This document shows positions 26,970 through 37,050 of a DNA stretch of 64,000 nt, piece by piece (the stretch's first letter is position 1; each line of letters opens with the position of its first letter). The position numbers and the translations under genes were made by a program. The notes under the pieces were generated by a model. The model worked only from the letters and a program-made list of their open reading frames with translations, was not told where the DNA came from and ran no database searches. This DNA comes from Shewanella metallivivens (lineage in GTDB: Bacteria > Pseudomonadota > Gammaproteobacteria > Enterobacterales > Shewanellaceae): assembly GCF_028750675.1 (NCBI RefSeq), contig NZ_JAQQPZ010000001.1, positions 62,001 through 126,000 on the forward strand, in the 5' to 3' direction.

Positions 26970-27869
26970 ATGGCAACCGTAGCATTTATTGGTTTAGGTA
27001 ACATGGGCGGCCCAATGGCGGCCAATTTAATTAAAGCGGGTATGACAGTCACGGTGTTTGACTTAAACCCAGCGGCAGTTGAAGCGCTCACCTCACAGGG
27101 TGCGCTTAGCGCCAAAACCGCTTGCGGCGCAGCGTCCTCAGCAGATGTTGTGATTACCATGCTGCCAGCAAGCAAACATGTGCTCGGGTTATATTTAGGC
27201 GATGCAAATAACAAAGGCTTGCTGGAGGTTGTCTCAAAACAAGCCTTATTAATTGATTGTTCTACCATTGATGCAGACAGTGCCCGTATTGTTGGTAAAA
27301 AAGCCGCTGAAATGGGGATTGAGTTTATGGATGCGCCAGTATCGGGCGGTACAGCTGGCGCAGCTGCAGGCACCTTGACTTTTATTTGTGGTGGCTCAGA
27401 TGCTGCCTACGCACAAGCGCAAACCGTGTTGACCGTAATGGGGGGCAATATTTTTCATGCGGGTGCCGTTGGAGCGGGGCAAGTTGCCAAAATTTGTAAT
27501 AACATGCTGCTGTCGGTATTGATGGTAGGTACTAGCGAATCAATTCAATTAGGTTTAGATAATGGCTTAGATCCTAAAGTGTTGTCTGATATCATGAAAG
27601 TCAGCAGCGGCGGCAATTGGACGCTAGAGAAATACAATCCTTGTCCAAATGTGATGGAAAACGTGCCGTCGTCTAATGGGTATCAAGGCGGCTTTATGGT
27701 CGACCTCATGGTAAAAGATTTAGGCTTGTCGCAACAGGCGGCAATGGCCTCTAACTCGAGCACGCCGATGGGTTCACTTGCACGCAGCTTGTATGTTAAT
27801 CATGCGCGTCAAGGTAACGGTAGTCGTGATTTTTCGAGTATTTTTGAACAGTTTTCAAAGAAAAAGTAA
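26970..27869 (+). CDS. mmsB: 3-hydroxyisobutyrate dehydrogenase
   Basis: A 299-residue NAD-dependent beta-hydroxyacid dehydrogenase that oxidises 3-hydroxyisobutyrate to methylmalonate semialdehyde. The NAD motif FIGLGNMGGPMA starts at residue 5, the substrate loop DAPVSGGTAGA lies near residue 117 and the catalytic Lys is in GQVAKICNNM near residue 170. AAGGA lies upstream of the ATG, 14 bp after the hydrolase. Its product is the substrate of MmsA, encoded in the same cluster. Confidence 0.93.
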   Translation: MATVAFIGLGNMGGPMAANLIKAGMTVTVFDLNPAAVEALTSQGALSAKTACGAASSADVVITMLPASKHVLGLYLGDANNKGLLEVVSKQALLIDCSTIDADSARIVGKKAAEMGIEFMDAPVSGGTAGAAAGTLTFICGGSDAAYAQAQTVLTVMGGNIFHAGAVGAGQVAKICNNMLLSVLMVGTSESIQLGLDNGLDPKVLSDIMKVSSGGNWTLEKYNPCPNVMENVPSSNGYQGGFMVDLMVKDLGLSQQAAMASNSSTPMGSLARSLYVNHARQGNGSRDFSSIFEQFSKKK

Positions 27870-27881
27870 AGGATTCAGTTG

Positions 27882-28640
27882 ATGGAATTAAAAGATAAGG
27901 TTGTCGTCATTACTGGCGGAGCGGGTGGCTTAGGTCTGGCAATGGCACACGATTTAGCTGCACAGGGAGCTAGGTTGGCGCTTATCGATGTTGACCAAAC
28001 TAAGCTAGAACAAGCTTGTGCTGATTTAGGGGCAACAACTGAAGTACAAGGTTATGCGTTAGATATTACCGACGAAGAAGATGTGGTTGCGGGTTTTCAA
28101 TATATTATTGAAGACTTTGGTCAGGTGAATGTACTGATTAACAATGCTGGCATTTTACGTGACGGTTTAATGATTAAAGCCAAAGAGGGCATTGTCACTG
28201 AGCGTATGTCTTATGAGCAATTTCAATCGGTTATCAATGTTAATTTAACCGGCAGTTTTTTATGTGGTCGTGAAGCGGCAGCGGCAATGATTGAAACCAA
28301 ACAAGCAGGGGTCATCATTAATATCTCTAGTCTGGCAAAATCGGGCAACATGGGTCAATCAAATTATTCAGCCTCTAAAGCGGGTGTTGCTGCGATGTCG
28401 GTGGGTTGGGCTAAAGAGCTAGCGCGTTACAACATTCGCAGTGCTGCGGTGGCACCAGGTGTGATTGCCACTGAAATGACCGCTGCCATGAAGCCTGAAG
28501 CGCTAGAGCGTTTAGAGAAAATGGTGCCAGTAGGGCGTTTAGGTCAGCCAGAAGAGATCGCATCAACGGTGCGTTTTATCATCGAAAATGATTATGTTAA
28601 CGGCCGCGTATTTGAAATTGACGGTGGCATTCGCCTCTAG
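27882..28640 (+). CDS. short-chain dehydrogenase (3-hydroxyacyl-CoA dehydrogenase-like)
   Basis: A 252-residue FabG-like SDR. The cofactor motif ITGGAGGLGLAMA is near residue 10, NNAGILRDG near residue 88, and the catalytic YSASKAG near residue 166. In this cluster it may oxidise 2-methyl-3-hydroxybutyryl-CoA in isoleucine breakdown, supplying the thiolase encoded first in the cluster; that is inference. The ATG at 27882 has AAAGGA upstream; the TTG at 27879 is just the preceding codon. It ends the operon, with a terminator 60 bp downstream. Confidence 0.85.
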   Translation: MELKDKVVVITGGAGGLGLAMAHDLAAQGARLALIDVDQTKLEQACADLGATTEVQGYALDITDEEDVVAGFQYIIEDFGQVNVLINNAGILRDGLMIKAKEGIVTERMSYEQFQSVINVNLTGSFLCGREAAAAMIETKQAGVIINISSLAKSGNMGQSNYSASKAGVAAMSVGWAKELARYNIRSAAVAPGVIATEMTAAMKPEALERLEKMVPVGRLGQPEEIASTVRFIIENDYVNGRVFEIDGGIRL

Positions 28641-28699
28641 AACGATGGTGTTTGTCTATAGTGCGGTGGTATTTTACTTAGTCAGTTTGCTATGATGTT

Positions 28700-28736
28700 G
28701 TCACGCCGAGCTCATTTGCTCGGCGTGACTTTTTTA
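28700..28736 (+). terminator. terminator after the valine/isoleucine operon
   Basis: Perfect 11-bp stem GTCACGCCGAG / CTCGGCGTGAC, loop CTCATTTG, then six or seven T. Confidence 0.9.
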
Positions 28737-28755
28737 TTTTTTAGGGATCGAACAC

Positions 28756-28995
28756 GTGGCAAAATTAGAACTTATCTTAAAAAAAATCATGCTTATCGTG
28801 GGTATCCTAGGTGTGGTCATTATTTATGGCGGCTTTTTGTATTTGTTTTTTTCAGGGCGCTCAACCGCGTCACTGCCGTGGTTTTTACTTATTTCACCAT
28901 GGATTTGTGTGTATTTTGGCTTAAGCCATGTGCAGCAAGTGGCGGTGATTAGCTGGTTTGCGAGTAAATTCAGCTTCAGAAAGTCATCTAAGTAA
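28756..28995 (+). CDS. small membrane protein, function unknown
   Basis: A 79-residue protein with two clear hydrophobic helices (about residues 10-32 and 40-58) and a basic C-terminus (FSFRKSSK). I do not recognise the family. The start is GTG at 28756 with AGGGAT 9 bases upstream, and it lies just after a terminator, so it needs its own promoter or read-through. An overlapping ORF in another frame (28692-28952) is less likely because it runs through the terminator. The EamA transporter gene follows 23 bp later and may be cotranscribed. Confidence 0.6.
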   Translation: MAKLELILKKIMLIVGILGVVIIYGGFLYLFFSGRSTASLPWFLLISPWICVYFGLSHVQQVAVISWFASKFSFRKSSK

Positions 28996-29018
28996 TGCTC
29001 TCTCTGTAAGGTTAACTT

Positions 29019-29987
29019 ATGGCTTCTGCCACGCCGCTATCTCGCACAGCACTGACATTTTACACCTTAGTCGCCTTAATTGCGTTTGCGGCTAATTCGG
29101 TATTTTGCCGCCTTGCACTGTCAAATGAACAAGCTGTGCCACTAATCGACCCGAGTAGTTTTACTGCTATCCGATTAGCATCCGGTGCGTTAATGCTGGC
29201 GTTATTAATGCGCCTGACCTCAACAAAAAACCGTACAACACTCGATAAGTCCTCAGCACAACCTCATGGCAGTTATCTGGCTGCGGTATTGTTGTTTGTC
29301 TATGCCATTGGGTTTTCGTACGCTTATGTGTTGCTAGACACCGCAACAGGTGCATTAGTATTATTTGCCGCAGTGCAAATGAGCATGATGCTGATGAGTT
29401 ACATACAAGGTCACCGCTTAAACCGGCTTGAAATCCTTGGCGCGCTTGTCGCATTTGCAGGCTTTGGCTATTTAGTTTGGCCGAGCGTGGGGGTGACTAA
29501 TGGCGAATTATCAATCAGTGGCATGGTACTCATGGCCATCAGTGGTTGTGCATGGGGCGGTTATACACTATTGGGTAAAGGCACTGCTAAGCCATTGTTT
29601 GCCACAGGGTATAATTTTATTCGTACCATACCGATAGTGCTATTGATGCTTGCTCTTGTATGGCTGTTATCAGGTTTGATGCCCGTCGATGCAATGCAAT
29701 CAACACCAGCAAGGCTGGCGTTTAATGTCAGTGCGCAAGGCGTGTTACTGGCGATACTTTCTGGTGCGTTGGCCTCGGGCGTAGGTTATGCATTATGGTA
29801 TCGAGCGCTTAGCGGGTTAAGCGCCAATCATGCTGCGGTATTACAACTGTTAGTACCGGTCATTGCCGCTGTTGGTGGCGTCATCTTTGTAGGCGAGCAA
29901 CTGAGTGTTCATCTGATCATTTGTGCCAGTATTATTTTGTTTGGCATTGCGCTCGTTATCTCAGCTAAAACAACCTATAAACTTTAA
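29019..29987 (+). CDS. EamA/DMT family transporter
   Basis: A 322-residue inner-membrane protein with about ten hydrophobic helices in two EamA repeats (roughly residues 10-150 and 160-315), as in drug/metabolite exporters. The second repeat contains GCAWGGYTLLGKG and ends GEQLSVHLIICASIILFGIALV. Substrate is unknown; family members move amino acids, nucleotide sugars or drugs. TAAGG lies upstream of the ATG. The M14 peptidase gene follows 26 bp later, perhaps cotranscribed. Confidence 0.82.
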   Translation: MASATPLSRTALTFYTLVALIAFAANSVFCRLALSNEQAVPLIDPSSFTAIRLASGALMLALLMRLTSTKNRTTLDKSSAQPHGSYLAAVLLFVYAIGFSYAYVLLDTATGALVLFAAVQMSMMLMSYIQGHRLNRLEILGALVAFAGFGYLVWPSVGVTNGELSISGMVLMAISGCAWGGYTLLGKGTAKPLFATGYNFIRTIPIVLLMLALVWLLSGLMPVDAMQSTPARLAFNVSAQGVLLAILSGALASGVGYALWYRALSGLSANHAAVLQLLVPVIAAVGGVIFVGEQLSVHLIICASIILFGIALVISAKTTYKL

Positions 29988-30013
29988 CTATAATTAACGA
30001 TAAAAGAGGTTTC

Positions 30014-30934
30014 ATGACAGATTCGACCCCATACCACATCGGCACACCAGGGCAAAAATGGACCGATGCAGATAAAGCCCAATGGCTTGCACAAGTGACC
30101 ATAAAGCGCTCATATCAAGATGAAGTGGTTAGCAAATTAAGCCCGCTCGCCAAGGAGTTTGAACAAGTGCAATACGGCGCGTTATCTTATGACGTCGATA
30201 AGTATCCGTTATTTGCTTTTAAGTCTCGCAACTGGGACAACAGCAAAAAGACCCTTTTAGTCACAGGCGGCGTGCACGGGTACGAAACCAGTGGTGTGCA
30301 TGGCGCAATCCAATTTTTAGCCACAAAAGCAAAACATTACAGTCAGTTTTTTAATATTGCCGTGGCACCGTGTGTCAGCCCATGGGGATATGAAACCATT
30401 AACCGTTGGAATCCAAAAGCGATAGATCCAAACCGTTCATTTTACGCCAATAGCCCGGCAGAAGAGTCGGCGGCATTAATGGCGTTTGTTGCTACCCTCG
30501 GTGAGGTGTATGCCCACATTGACTTGCATGAAACCACCGACACCGATGAGTTAGAGTTTAGACCGTTACTGTCGGCTCGTGATGGCGTTGAATATGAAAA
30601 AGGCATTATTCCGGATGGTTTTTATTTGGTTGGCGATAGCGATAATCCCACCCCTGAGTTTCAAAAAGCCATTATTGATGCTGTGGCAAAAGTGACTCAC
30701 ATTGCACCAGATGATAATGGCCAATTGATTGAAGTGCCCATTGAACAGTTTGGTGTGATTAATTACCCAGTTAAAAAGCTCAGCCTGTGCGCCGGCATCA
30801 CTCACAATCACTTTAACACCACCACCGAAGTGTACCCCGACAGCCCTCATGTTACCGCTCAACAATGTAACGATGCGCAAGTCGCCGCCATTACGGGTGG
30901 ATTAGATTACATTGTGGATTATTTAAAGGCTTAA
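30014..30934 (+). CDS. M14 family zinc metallocarboxypeptidase-like protein
   Basis: A 306-residue protein of the M14 peptidase / AstE-like superfamily. Zinc ligands are visible as GGVHGYETSG (His...Glu, near residue 88) and HIDLHETTD (His, near residue 164), and DPNRSF near residue 141 gives the substrate-binding Arg. A glutamate typical of the C-terminal active site is in NTTTEVYPD. It may remove C-terminal residues from peptides or acylated amino acids; the substrate is not known. AGAGG lies upstream of the ATG. No signal peptide, so cytoplasmic. Confidence 0.78.
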   Translation: MTDSTPYHIGTPGQKWTDADKAQWLAQVTIKRSYQDEVVSKLSPLAKEFEQVQYGALSYDVDKYPLFAFKSRNWDNSKKTLLVTGGVHGYETSGVHGAIQFLATKAKHYSQFFNIAVAPCVSPWGYETINRWNPKAIDPNRSFYANSPAEESAALMAFVATLGEVYAHIDLHETTDTDELEFRPLLSARDGVEYEKGIIPDGFYLVGDSDNPTPEFQKAIIDAVAKVTHIAPDDNGQLIEVPIEQFGVINYPVKKLSLCAGITHNHFNTTTEVYPDSPHVTAQQCNDAQVAAITGGLDYIVDYLKA

Positions 30935-30952
30935 AAAAACAGTTAAACAATT

Positions 30953-30997
30953 AATGCTTTGCTGTTGCGATTTTCATTGCACCCACAGCAAAGCATT
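30953..30997. terminator. long stem-loop after the M14 gene
   Basis: Perfect 13-bp inverted repeat AATGCTTTGCTGT / ACAGCAAAGCATT with a 19-base loop. It is followed by TATAATTGGG rather than a T-run, so termination is likely weak or assisted. Confidence 0.5.
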
Positions 30998-31210
30998 ATA
31001 ATTGGGTATAGGTTGATAAATAGACCAAAAATCCTTACAATGTCGCGCTTTATATCTACCCCTTCGGCAATGCCGTATATCAGTTTAAATCTCATTATTT
31101 TTGCTTAAAATTTGTTTAAGGGCTGACTTGAGTCATACAGATGTCAACTCGAACCATTAAGTTATAATGTGATACCGGTTTAAACACACAACACGATTTG
31201 GAATTTCATT

Positions 31211-32803
31211 TTGATTACAACAGCTAACATCACAATGCAGTTTGGCGCTAAGCCACTGTTTGAAAATATCTCTGTCAAATTTGGTGGCGGTAATCGCTAC
31301 GGTTTAATTGGCGCGAATGGTTGTGGTAAATCCACCTTTATGAAAATCCTTGCCGGTGATCTAGAGCCATCGAGCGGTAACGTTTCGTTAGATGTTAACG
31401 AGCGTATGGGTAAACTTAACCAGGACCAGTTTGCATACGAAGCTTTTTCAGTTGTAGACACTGTGATCATGGGCCACCGCGAGTTATGGAAAGTAAAGCA
31501 AGAGCGTGACCGCATTTACTCGTTACCCGAAATGAGCGAAGAAGACGGCATCAAAGTGGCCGAGCTTGAAATGGAATTTGCTGAAATGGACGGTTACACC
31601 GCTGAATCGCGCGCGGGTGATTTACTATTAGGCGTAGGTATTGCAACCGAGCAACATTTTGGTTTAATGAGCGAAATCGCTCCTGGTTTTAAATTACGAG
31701 TCTTGCTAGCGCAAGCCCTGTTTTCAGATCCAGATTTATTGTTACTTGACGAACCAACCAACAACTTGGACATCGATACCATTCGCTGGTTGCAAGATAT
31801 GCTGAACCAACGTAACAGCACTATGGTTATCATCTCGCATGACCGTTACTTCTTAAACTCAGTGTGTACCCACATGGCTGACTTAGACTACGGTGAATTA
31901 CGAGTTTACCCAGGTAACTATGACGAATACATGATGGCTGCACAGCAGTCGCGTGAACGGTTAATGAGTGATAACGCCAAGAAAAAAGCGCAAATTGCTG
32001 AGTTGCAAACCTTCGTTGCACGTTTCTCGGCTAACGCATCTAAAGCGAAACAAGCCACATCACGTGCCAAACAAATTGATAAAATCAAGTTAGAAGATAT
32101 TAAAGCGTCTAGCCGTGTTAACCCGTTTATTCGTTTTGAACAAGAAAAGAAACTGTTCCGTAATGCGTTAGTGGTTGAAAACTTAGCCAAAGGTTACGAC
32201 ACGACACTATTTAGCAAGTTAGATCTAATGGTTGAAGTGGGCGAACGTATTGCCATTTTAGGTCAAAACGGTGTGGGTAAAACCACCTTGCTACGTACCC
32301 TAGTACATGATATTCCACAAGATGAAGGGACTATTCACTGGTCTGAAAACAGCAACATTGGTTACTACGCACAGGATCATGAAGCCGATTTTGCTAACGA
32401 TATGACCTTGTTCGAGTGGATGAGCCAATGGCGCAAAGAAAACGATGACGACCAAACTGTACGTGGTATTTTAGGGCGTATGCTGTTTGGCGCTGACGAC
32501 ATTAAAAAGTCAGTTAAGGTGTTGTCTGGTGGTGAAAAAGGCCGTATGTACTTCGGTAAACTTATCATGCAAAAGCCAAACATTTTATTACTCGATGAGC
32601 CAACCAACCACATGGACATGGAATCAATTGAGTCTTTAAACAACGCACTAGAAAAATATGAAGGTACGCTAATGTTCGTGTCTCATGACCGTGCATTTGT
32701 ATCGTCACTGGCCACACGTATTCTTGAAATCACGCCACAAGGCATTAATGACTTTAAAGGCAGTTACGATGAGTTTCTTGCCAGTAAAGGTATTGAAGGC
32801 TAA
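31211..32803 (+). CDS. ybiT: ABC-F family ATPase YbiT
   Basis: A 530-residue soluble ABC-F protein, the same length as E. coli YbiT; such proteins act on ribosomes. Two ATPase domains are seen: Walker A GANGCGKS near residue 34 with [12 protein letters not shown] near residue 175, and GQNGVGKT near residue 353 with LSGGEKGR and [11 protein letters not shown]. The first domain lacks a standard LSGGQ, as in YbiT. The linker between them is charged (about residues 245-320). The start is TTG at 31211, matching where YbiT proteins begin ([12 protein letters not shown]); no better codon is available. A terminator follows. Confidence 0.92.
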   Translation: MITTANITMQFGAKPLFENISVKFGGGNRYGLIGANGCGKSTFMKILAGDLEPSSGNVSLDVNERMGKLNQDQFAYEAFSVVDTVIMGHRELWKVKQERDRIYSLPEMSEEDGIKVAELEMEFAEMDGYTAESRAGDLLLGVGIATEQHFGLMSEIAPGFKLRVLLAQALFSDPDLLLLDEPTNNLDIDTIRWLQDMLNQRNSTMVIISHDRYFLNSVCTHMADLDYGELRVYPGNYDEYMMAAQQSRERLMSDNAKKKAQIAELQTFVARFSANASKAKQATSRAKQIDKIKLEDIKASSRVNPFIRFEQEKKLFRNALVVENLAKGYDTTLFSKLDLMVEVGERIAILGQNGVGKTTLLRTLVHDIPQDEGTIHWSENSNIGYYAQDHEADFANDMTLFEWMSQWRKENDDDQTVRGILGRMLFGADDIKKSVKVLSGGEKGRMYFGKLIMQKPNILLLDEPTNHMDMESIESLNNALEKYEGTLMFVSHDRAFVSSLATRILEITPQGINDFKGSYDEFLASKGIEG

Positions 32804-32836
32804 GTTAAATAGCGCCTAATACTTTCTAAACAACTT

Positions 32837-32868
32837 AAAAGCCCTGAACAAATGTTCGGGGCTTTTTG
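32837..32868 (+). terminator. terminator after ybiT
   Basis: Stem AAAAGCCCTGAAC / GTTCGGGGCTTTT with loop AAAT and following T-run. One G-U pair. Confidence 0.85.
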
Positions 32869-32931
32869 TTTTTATATTATTGTTTTAGCAATATACTCAA
32901 GCCATTAACCCAATTCTAGGCAGACAAAGAT

Positions 32932-33297
32932 ATGAGCATTACCCTCGAACAAGCCGCAAGCACCTTGAATGAACTGAAATGTCGAACTAACTTTAATATT
33001 AAGAATGTCACCGAATACATGCTACCAGAACTCAAAGAAGCGGTGTATTTGCATGTTGAAGGCAAGATACCACTGTTGATAATCCGCCCAGCATTTGAAG
33101 TGTTCTCTACAGAATTAGCCACCATTGAAGGCGTACACGCCAAATATGACTATTATCACAATGCACAAATGACTCGTTTTCCGACTAGGCAATACAAAGG
33201 TCTAAACGAAACCCACTACGGATTGGCGTTTAGATTTGATAATGTAGAGGCTATCGAGTTGTTTATAAAACGATTAATTCAAATTGTAAAAGGGTAA
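32932..33297 (+). CDS. conserved-looking hypothetical protein, 121 aa
   Basis: I do not recognise this family. The ORF starts with ATG, has AGACAAAGA upstream as a weak ribosome site, and shows ordinary codon use. The product is soluble and mixed in charge, with no signal peptide or Cys motif. A stretch rich in aromatic residues (KYDYYHNAQM) sits near residue 70, and the C-terminus forms a likely helix (EAIELFIKRLIQIVKG). It stands between ybiT's terminator and a hydrolase gene 39 bp downstream. Confidence 0.6.
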   Translation: MSITLEQAASTLNELKCRTNFNIKNVTEYMLPELKEAVYLHVEGKIPLLIIRPAFEVFSTELATIEGVHAKYDYYHNAQMTRFPTRQYKGLNETHYGLAFRFDNVEAIELFIKRLIQIVKG

Positions 33298-33336
33298 CCA
33301 ACCTCATTCAGGTTGCAATTAGGAGATCTTCTCGCC

Positions 33337-34149
33337 ATGACCGAGCAATTTAATATCAATCAGTTTAATTGTTCCATTAACGGTATAGGCCAAACTTTGG
33401 TGTGGGCACACGGATTATGTGGTTGCATGCAAAGTGAAGATGCCATTGGTGTTTATGCATGGCATCGGTTTCCTAAAAAATTACAACTAATCCGTTACGA
33501 TGCCGTTGGTCATGGCTTATCAATGACAGCTGACAGCGTTGATGGTTACCTTTGGCCAAACCTTGCCCAGGATATGCTTAACATTGCTCACCATTATAAA
33601 GCGCCTAAACCGTTTATTTTAGGTGGCCAATCAATGGGTTGTGCCACCAGTTTATTTGCTGCATTAGCAAAGCCCGATAATGTAAAAGGACTGGTGCTAA
33701 TGACACCGCCAGTAGCATGGCAGGCAAGGGCTGCAAAAGTGGATTATTACCATAAAATAGCCAAAGCAGCGCGGATTTTAGGGGGTAAGGGCCTTGCGCA
33801 AATGAACGCCAAACATTTAGATAAAATGCTCCCAGATTGGTTAATCGATGCGCATAAACATAGCGTGTTAGGCATGCTAGATGGGCTAAAGTCAATGAAG
33901 CGTCAAACCTTAAATCAATTGTTTACCGCAGCAGCCTACAACGACTTACCCACTAAACAACAACTCGCTACGATATCGGTGCCCACATTGATTTTGGCTT
34001 GGCAAGGTGATGAAGCACATCCTGTAGCAACCGCAAAAGCATTACACAAAGCATTGCCCCATTCGACTTTGCATGTCGCTAGCAAAATGGACCATGTCGA
34101 TGACTGGCCTGAGCTTATCAGTGAGTTTTGTCTTGGTTTGCAGTCTTAG
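33337..34149 (+). CDS. alpha/beta hydrolase
   Basis: A 270-residue alpha/beta-hydrolase-fold enzyme. The nucleophile elbow is GGQSMGC near residue 100, an HG motif (WAHGLCG) near residue 27 forms the oxyanion hole, AWQGDEAHP near residue 228 gives the acid and KMDHVDDWP near residue 252 the His. Substrate is unknown. I chose the ATG at 33337 with AGGAG at 33321-33325; an in-frame TTG at 33313 lies before that site. No signal peptide. Confidence 0.82.
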   Translation: MTEQFNINQFNCSINGIGQTLVWAHGLCGCMQSEDAIGVYAWHRFPKKLQLIRYDAVGHGLSMTADSVDGYLWPNLAQDMLNIAHHYKAPKPFILGGQSMGCATSLFAALAKPDNVKGLVLMTPPVAWQARAAKVDYYHKIAKAARILGGKGLAQMNAKHLDKMLPDWLIDAHKHSVLGMLDGLKSMKRQTLNQLFTAAAYNDLPTKQQLATISVPTLILAWQGDEAHPVATAKALHKALPHSTLHVASKMDHVDDWPELISEFCLGLQS

Positions 34150-34352
34150 CAGACTCAATGAATGACATCTTAAATCATTGAATGAACCGTCTATCTCTTT
34201 GTGGGTATATAACGATAATTAGATCAACAAGGGCTAATTTAGCTGTGAGCAATGTCTGAGTTTAGATTGTCAATTAATGTAAATTTTTTTAATTCGTTTA
34301 TGGTTATTGCAAACATGACTGAGTATTAAATCATTTGACATAAGGCCCCAAT

Positions 34353-36353
34353 ATGAACTGGCAATGGATTAGCAATCTTAAAATATCGCGCAAACTTGCC
34401 TTACTGGTATTACCGCCATTGTTTATCAGTATTGTATTTGGTGGGTTATTCGTCAGTAGTAAATACACTAGTAAACAACAGCTTGAGCTAGTAATAGATC
34501 TGTCTAATGTGGCTATCATTAATAGTGCATTGGTGCATGAGTTACAAAAAGAGCGCGGTATGAGCGCTGGATATATTGGTTCAAAAGGTCAGTCCTTCAA
34601 AGACGCACTTCCTAATCAGCGTAACCTCACCGACGCCCAAATAGCTCGGTTTAAGCAATTCGCTCAACAAGATGACTTTCCTACACAATTACAAGCAGCA
34701 TACGATCAAGTCGCTTCATCATTAACCCAAATCACCGCCATGCGTCGAAATGTGAGTAATTTAACCATTACAGTGGCTGAGCAGGTGAGTTATTACACTC
34801 AAATGAATACCTTACTCCTGTCTATGGTCGATGCCGCAGCCAGCCAAAGCTTGGAAAGTGAGTTGTCGATGAGACTCAAAGCATTTGCGGCTTATTTGCA
34901 ATTAAAAGAGCGTGCAGGTATTGAGCGTGCCGTGTTAAGTACCACTTTTGGCCATAGCGAGTTTGCCCCTAATTTATATCGTAAATTTGTTACATTAGTC
35001 GCCGAGCAGCACACCTATGGTGAACGCTTTATGGCGGCGGCACACAGCAGTAATATTGAGTTATTTAAACAAGCCCAACGCACTAAAGCGATGGCCGATG
35101 TACAAGCATTACGCGAAGTGGCTTTTGCACAAAACAGTGCCGCAATGCTTGCTCAAAATCCAGAAGATTGGTTCAAAATATCGACCGCAAGAATCACGAT
35201 ATTGACCCAGTTAGAAAAACAATTAGCAGATGATTTAACGCGCTTGAGTCAACAAAAACTTGACCAAGCAACAGAGCAAATGTATTTCAGTATCACGGTA
35301 TTAATCGCCGCATTAACATTTGTGATTTTTATGAGCTTAGCGGTAACTCGCTGTTTACATGACAGTTTAGCTGTTCTTCACAAAAAAATTATTCATGCAG
35401 GCAACCAATTTGATTTAACCACCCGTTTGCCACATCAATCTGAAGATGAGTTTGGCCAAATATCACAAGCCTTTAATCAAATGATGACAGAGTTCGAAGA
35501 GGTCATCGGTCAAGTGCGGATTAATGCGGTTAATCTTGTGAATGCCGTTGAGCAAATGAACGGTTACACTCGTTCACTGCAAAGCGATGTTTTACAAGGT
35601 TCGTCAGAGGCAGAACAAGTTGCCTCAGCAATGACAGAAATGAGTGCCACTGTTCATGAAATTGCCGCTAACGCTGTACAAGCATCAGACGCTTCAGCTA
35701 AAGCTAACTTAGAAGCTAAAAATGGCGAAATGGGGGTTAATAAAACCAGCGATGCTATTCAAATTTTGGCGCATGAGATTGCAGATGCCGCAGACGCCAT
35801 TGGGCGTTTAGATGCCGATGTTCAAAGTATTGTGACCATTCTCGACGTGATTAGCTCTATTGCAGAACAAACCAATTTGTTGGCACTAAATGCTGCAATT
35901 GAAGCGGCAAGGGCAGGTGAGCAAGGCCGCGGCTTTGCGGTTGTTGCCGATGAGGTACGGACTTTAGCCCAGCGTTCACAAACCTCCACTGAAGATATCA
36001 AAAACATGACTGAGCGTTTACAAACAGGGGCCGCAACCGCCGTAAGCGCAATGAAGCGTGGACAGCAACAAGCACAAGTAAGTGTTGATGAGTCTAAACT
36101 TGCTGGTAACGAGCTTAAACTTATTGCAGATCATGTTAGCGTGATTGATAGCATGAACGAACAAATTGCCGCCTCCACTCACGAACAATCTGCTGTCGCT
36201 GAAGAAGTTAATCGCAATGCGATGAAAATCACTGAGATTTATCATCATACCCAAGACATTTCACAGCAGCTTGCTAGCCTCAATGACAACCTACTCAGCG
36301 ATGCCAGCAATATGTCTCAACAAGTGAGTAAATTTACGTTATCAAAACAATAA
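34353..36353 (+). CDS. methyl-accepting chemotaxis protein with NIT sensor domain
   Basis: A 666-residue inner-membrane chemoreceptor. TM1 is at about residues 15-36 and TM2 at about 310-333. The periplasmic region is a NIT domain, marked by [16 protein letters not shown] near residue 68, a fold found in nitrate/nitrite sensors. A HAMP segment follows (about 333-390), then the methyl-accepting signalling domain with the conserved hairpin tip around [20 protein letters not shown] (about 510-530). Ligand nitrate or nitrite is a family inference. A solo repeat hairpin begins 11 bp after the stop. Confidence 0.9.
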   Translation: MNWQWISNLKISRKLALLVLPPLFISIVFGGLFVSSKYTSKQQLELVIDLSNVAIINSALVHELQKERGMSAGYIGSKGQSFKDALPNQRNLTDAQIARFKQFAQQDDFPTQLQAAYDQVASSLTQITAMRRNVSNLTITVAEQVSYYTQMNTLLLSMVDAAASQSLESELSMRLKAFAAYLQLKERAGIERAVLSTTFGHSEFAPNLYRKFVTLVAEQHTYGERFMAAAHSSNIELFKQAQRTKAMADVQALREVAFAQNSAAMLAQNPEDWFKISTARITILTQLEKQLADDLTRLSQQKLDQATEQMYFSITVLIAALTFVIFMSLAVTRCLHDSLAVLHKKIIHAGNQFDLTTRLPHQSEDEFGQISQAFNQMMTEFEEVIGQVRINAVNLVNAVEQMNGYTRSLQSDVLQGSSEAEQVASAMTEMSATVHEIAANAVQASDASAKANLEAKNGEMGVNKTSDAIQILAHEIADAADAIGRLDADVQSIVTILDVISSIAEQTNLLALNAAIEAARAGEQGRGFAVVADEVRTLAQRSQTSTEDIKNMTERLQTGAATAVSAMKRGQQQAQVSVDESKLAGNELKLIADHVSVIDSMNEQIAASTHEQSAVAEEVNRNAMKITEIYHHTQDISQQLASLNDNLLSDASNMSQQVSKFTLSKQ

Positions 36354-36363
36354 AAGCCCCAGC

Positions 36364-36423
36364 AACATCTGGATCGTCCCGGTAACGCTTATAAATCCGG
36401 GATCTAAGCATTCGAGGATGACG
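36364..36423. repeat. solo copy of the CACCTGGAT...GATGACG hairpin repeat
   Basis: AACATCTGGATCGTCCCGG begins this copy and GAGGATGACG ends it; the core has the TCCCGG / CCGGGA stem also seen in copies at 58099, 59344 and 59796. It lies alone between the chemoreceptor and the DUF1415 gene, far from the two arrays. Confidence 0.75.
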
Positions 36424-36487
36424 TGCTAGAACCTAGAACCTAATCCCTTGATTTCGCAAGCGAAGCGTTTCGTATACCGTTATCAGT

Positions 36488-37033
36488 CTATGATTTAGTG
36501 CAGTGCTGTAATAACGTGACAAAAAACTCACTGCCTTTGCGCTGTGCAAAAGCAATATTACGTTCTGGGATGGATTCGGGGTCATTGTAGTTTGCTAGGG
36601 CAATTTCCATACTGGCTTCGCGAATGATGTGCAGGGTTGGGTAGGGCGCTCGATTAGTAAAATTGGCTGCACTGTCTTGTGCTTCGCCATCAAAACAGTA
36701 GTCTGGATGAAACGTTGCAAGTTGGTACACGCCTTCATAATCCTGCTGTGCTAATAAATCAGTAGCATCATCGACTAAATCTAAATAGGCATAAAATCCT
36801 TCAAACCCACGCGGCAGAATAAACAGAGTGGTTTCGACTTCTGGGTGTTTATCAAGGTATTGGCATTCATTAAGCAATGCTTTTAATACAGCCTTGACCT
36901 TAGTTTGTTCAATAGCGACATAACGGATACTGGCGCGTTCTACTTCTCTGCGAGCAAATGGGCAAATATTGTATTTCATGATGACATCAATAACCCAGCG
37001 TTCGGTGTGGGCTATGCATTCATGTTGTTCCAT
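36488..37033 (-). CDS. DUF1415 family protein
   Basis: A 181-residue protein that fits the DUF1415 family, of unknown function. Recognisable parts are WVIDVIMKYNICPFA near residue 13, TLFILPRGFEGFYAYLDLVD near residue 70 and LATFHPDYCFDG near residue 104. No signal peptide or membrane span. GAAGG lies six bases before the ATG on the minus strand. It is 17 bp downstream of the LysE-type exporter gene and is likely cotranscribed with it. Confidence 0.8.
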   Translation of the reverse strand: MEQHECIAHTERWVIDVIMKYNICPFARREVERASIRYVAIEQTKVKAVLKALLNECQYLDKHPEVETTLFILPRGFEGFYAYLDLVDDATDLLAQQDYEGVYQLATFHPDYCFDGEAQDSAANFTNRAPYPTLHIIREASMEIALANYNDPESIPERNIAFAQRKGSEFFVTLLQHCTKS

Positions 37034-37050
37034 AAAAAACCTTCACTCAG

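Noticed and set aside
28692-28952. 86-codon ORF overlapping the small membrane protein gene
   Set aside because: It runs through a strong terminator hairpin and has no ribosome site; the other frame gives a membrane protein with a GTG start and a good site.
31211-32803. Loss of the signature motif in the first ATPase domain of the ABC-F protein
   Set aside because: A non-standard signature in domain 1 is typical of the YbiT group.
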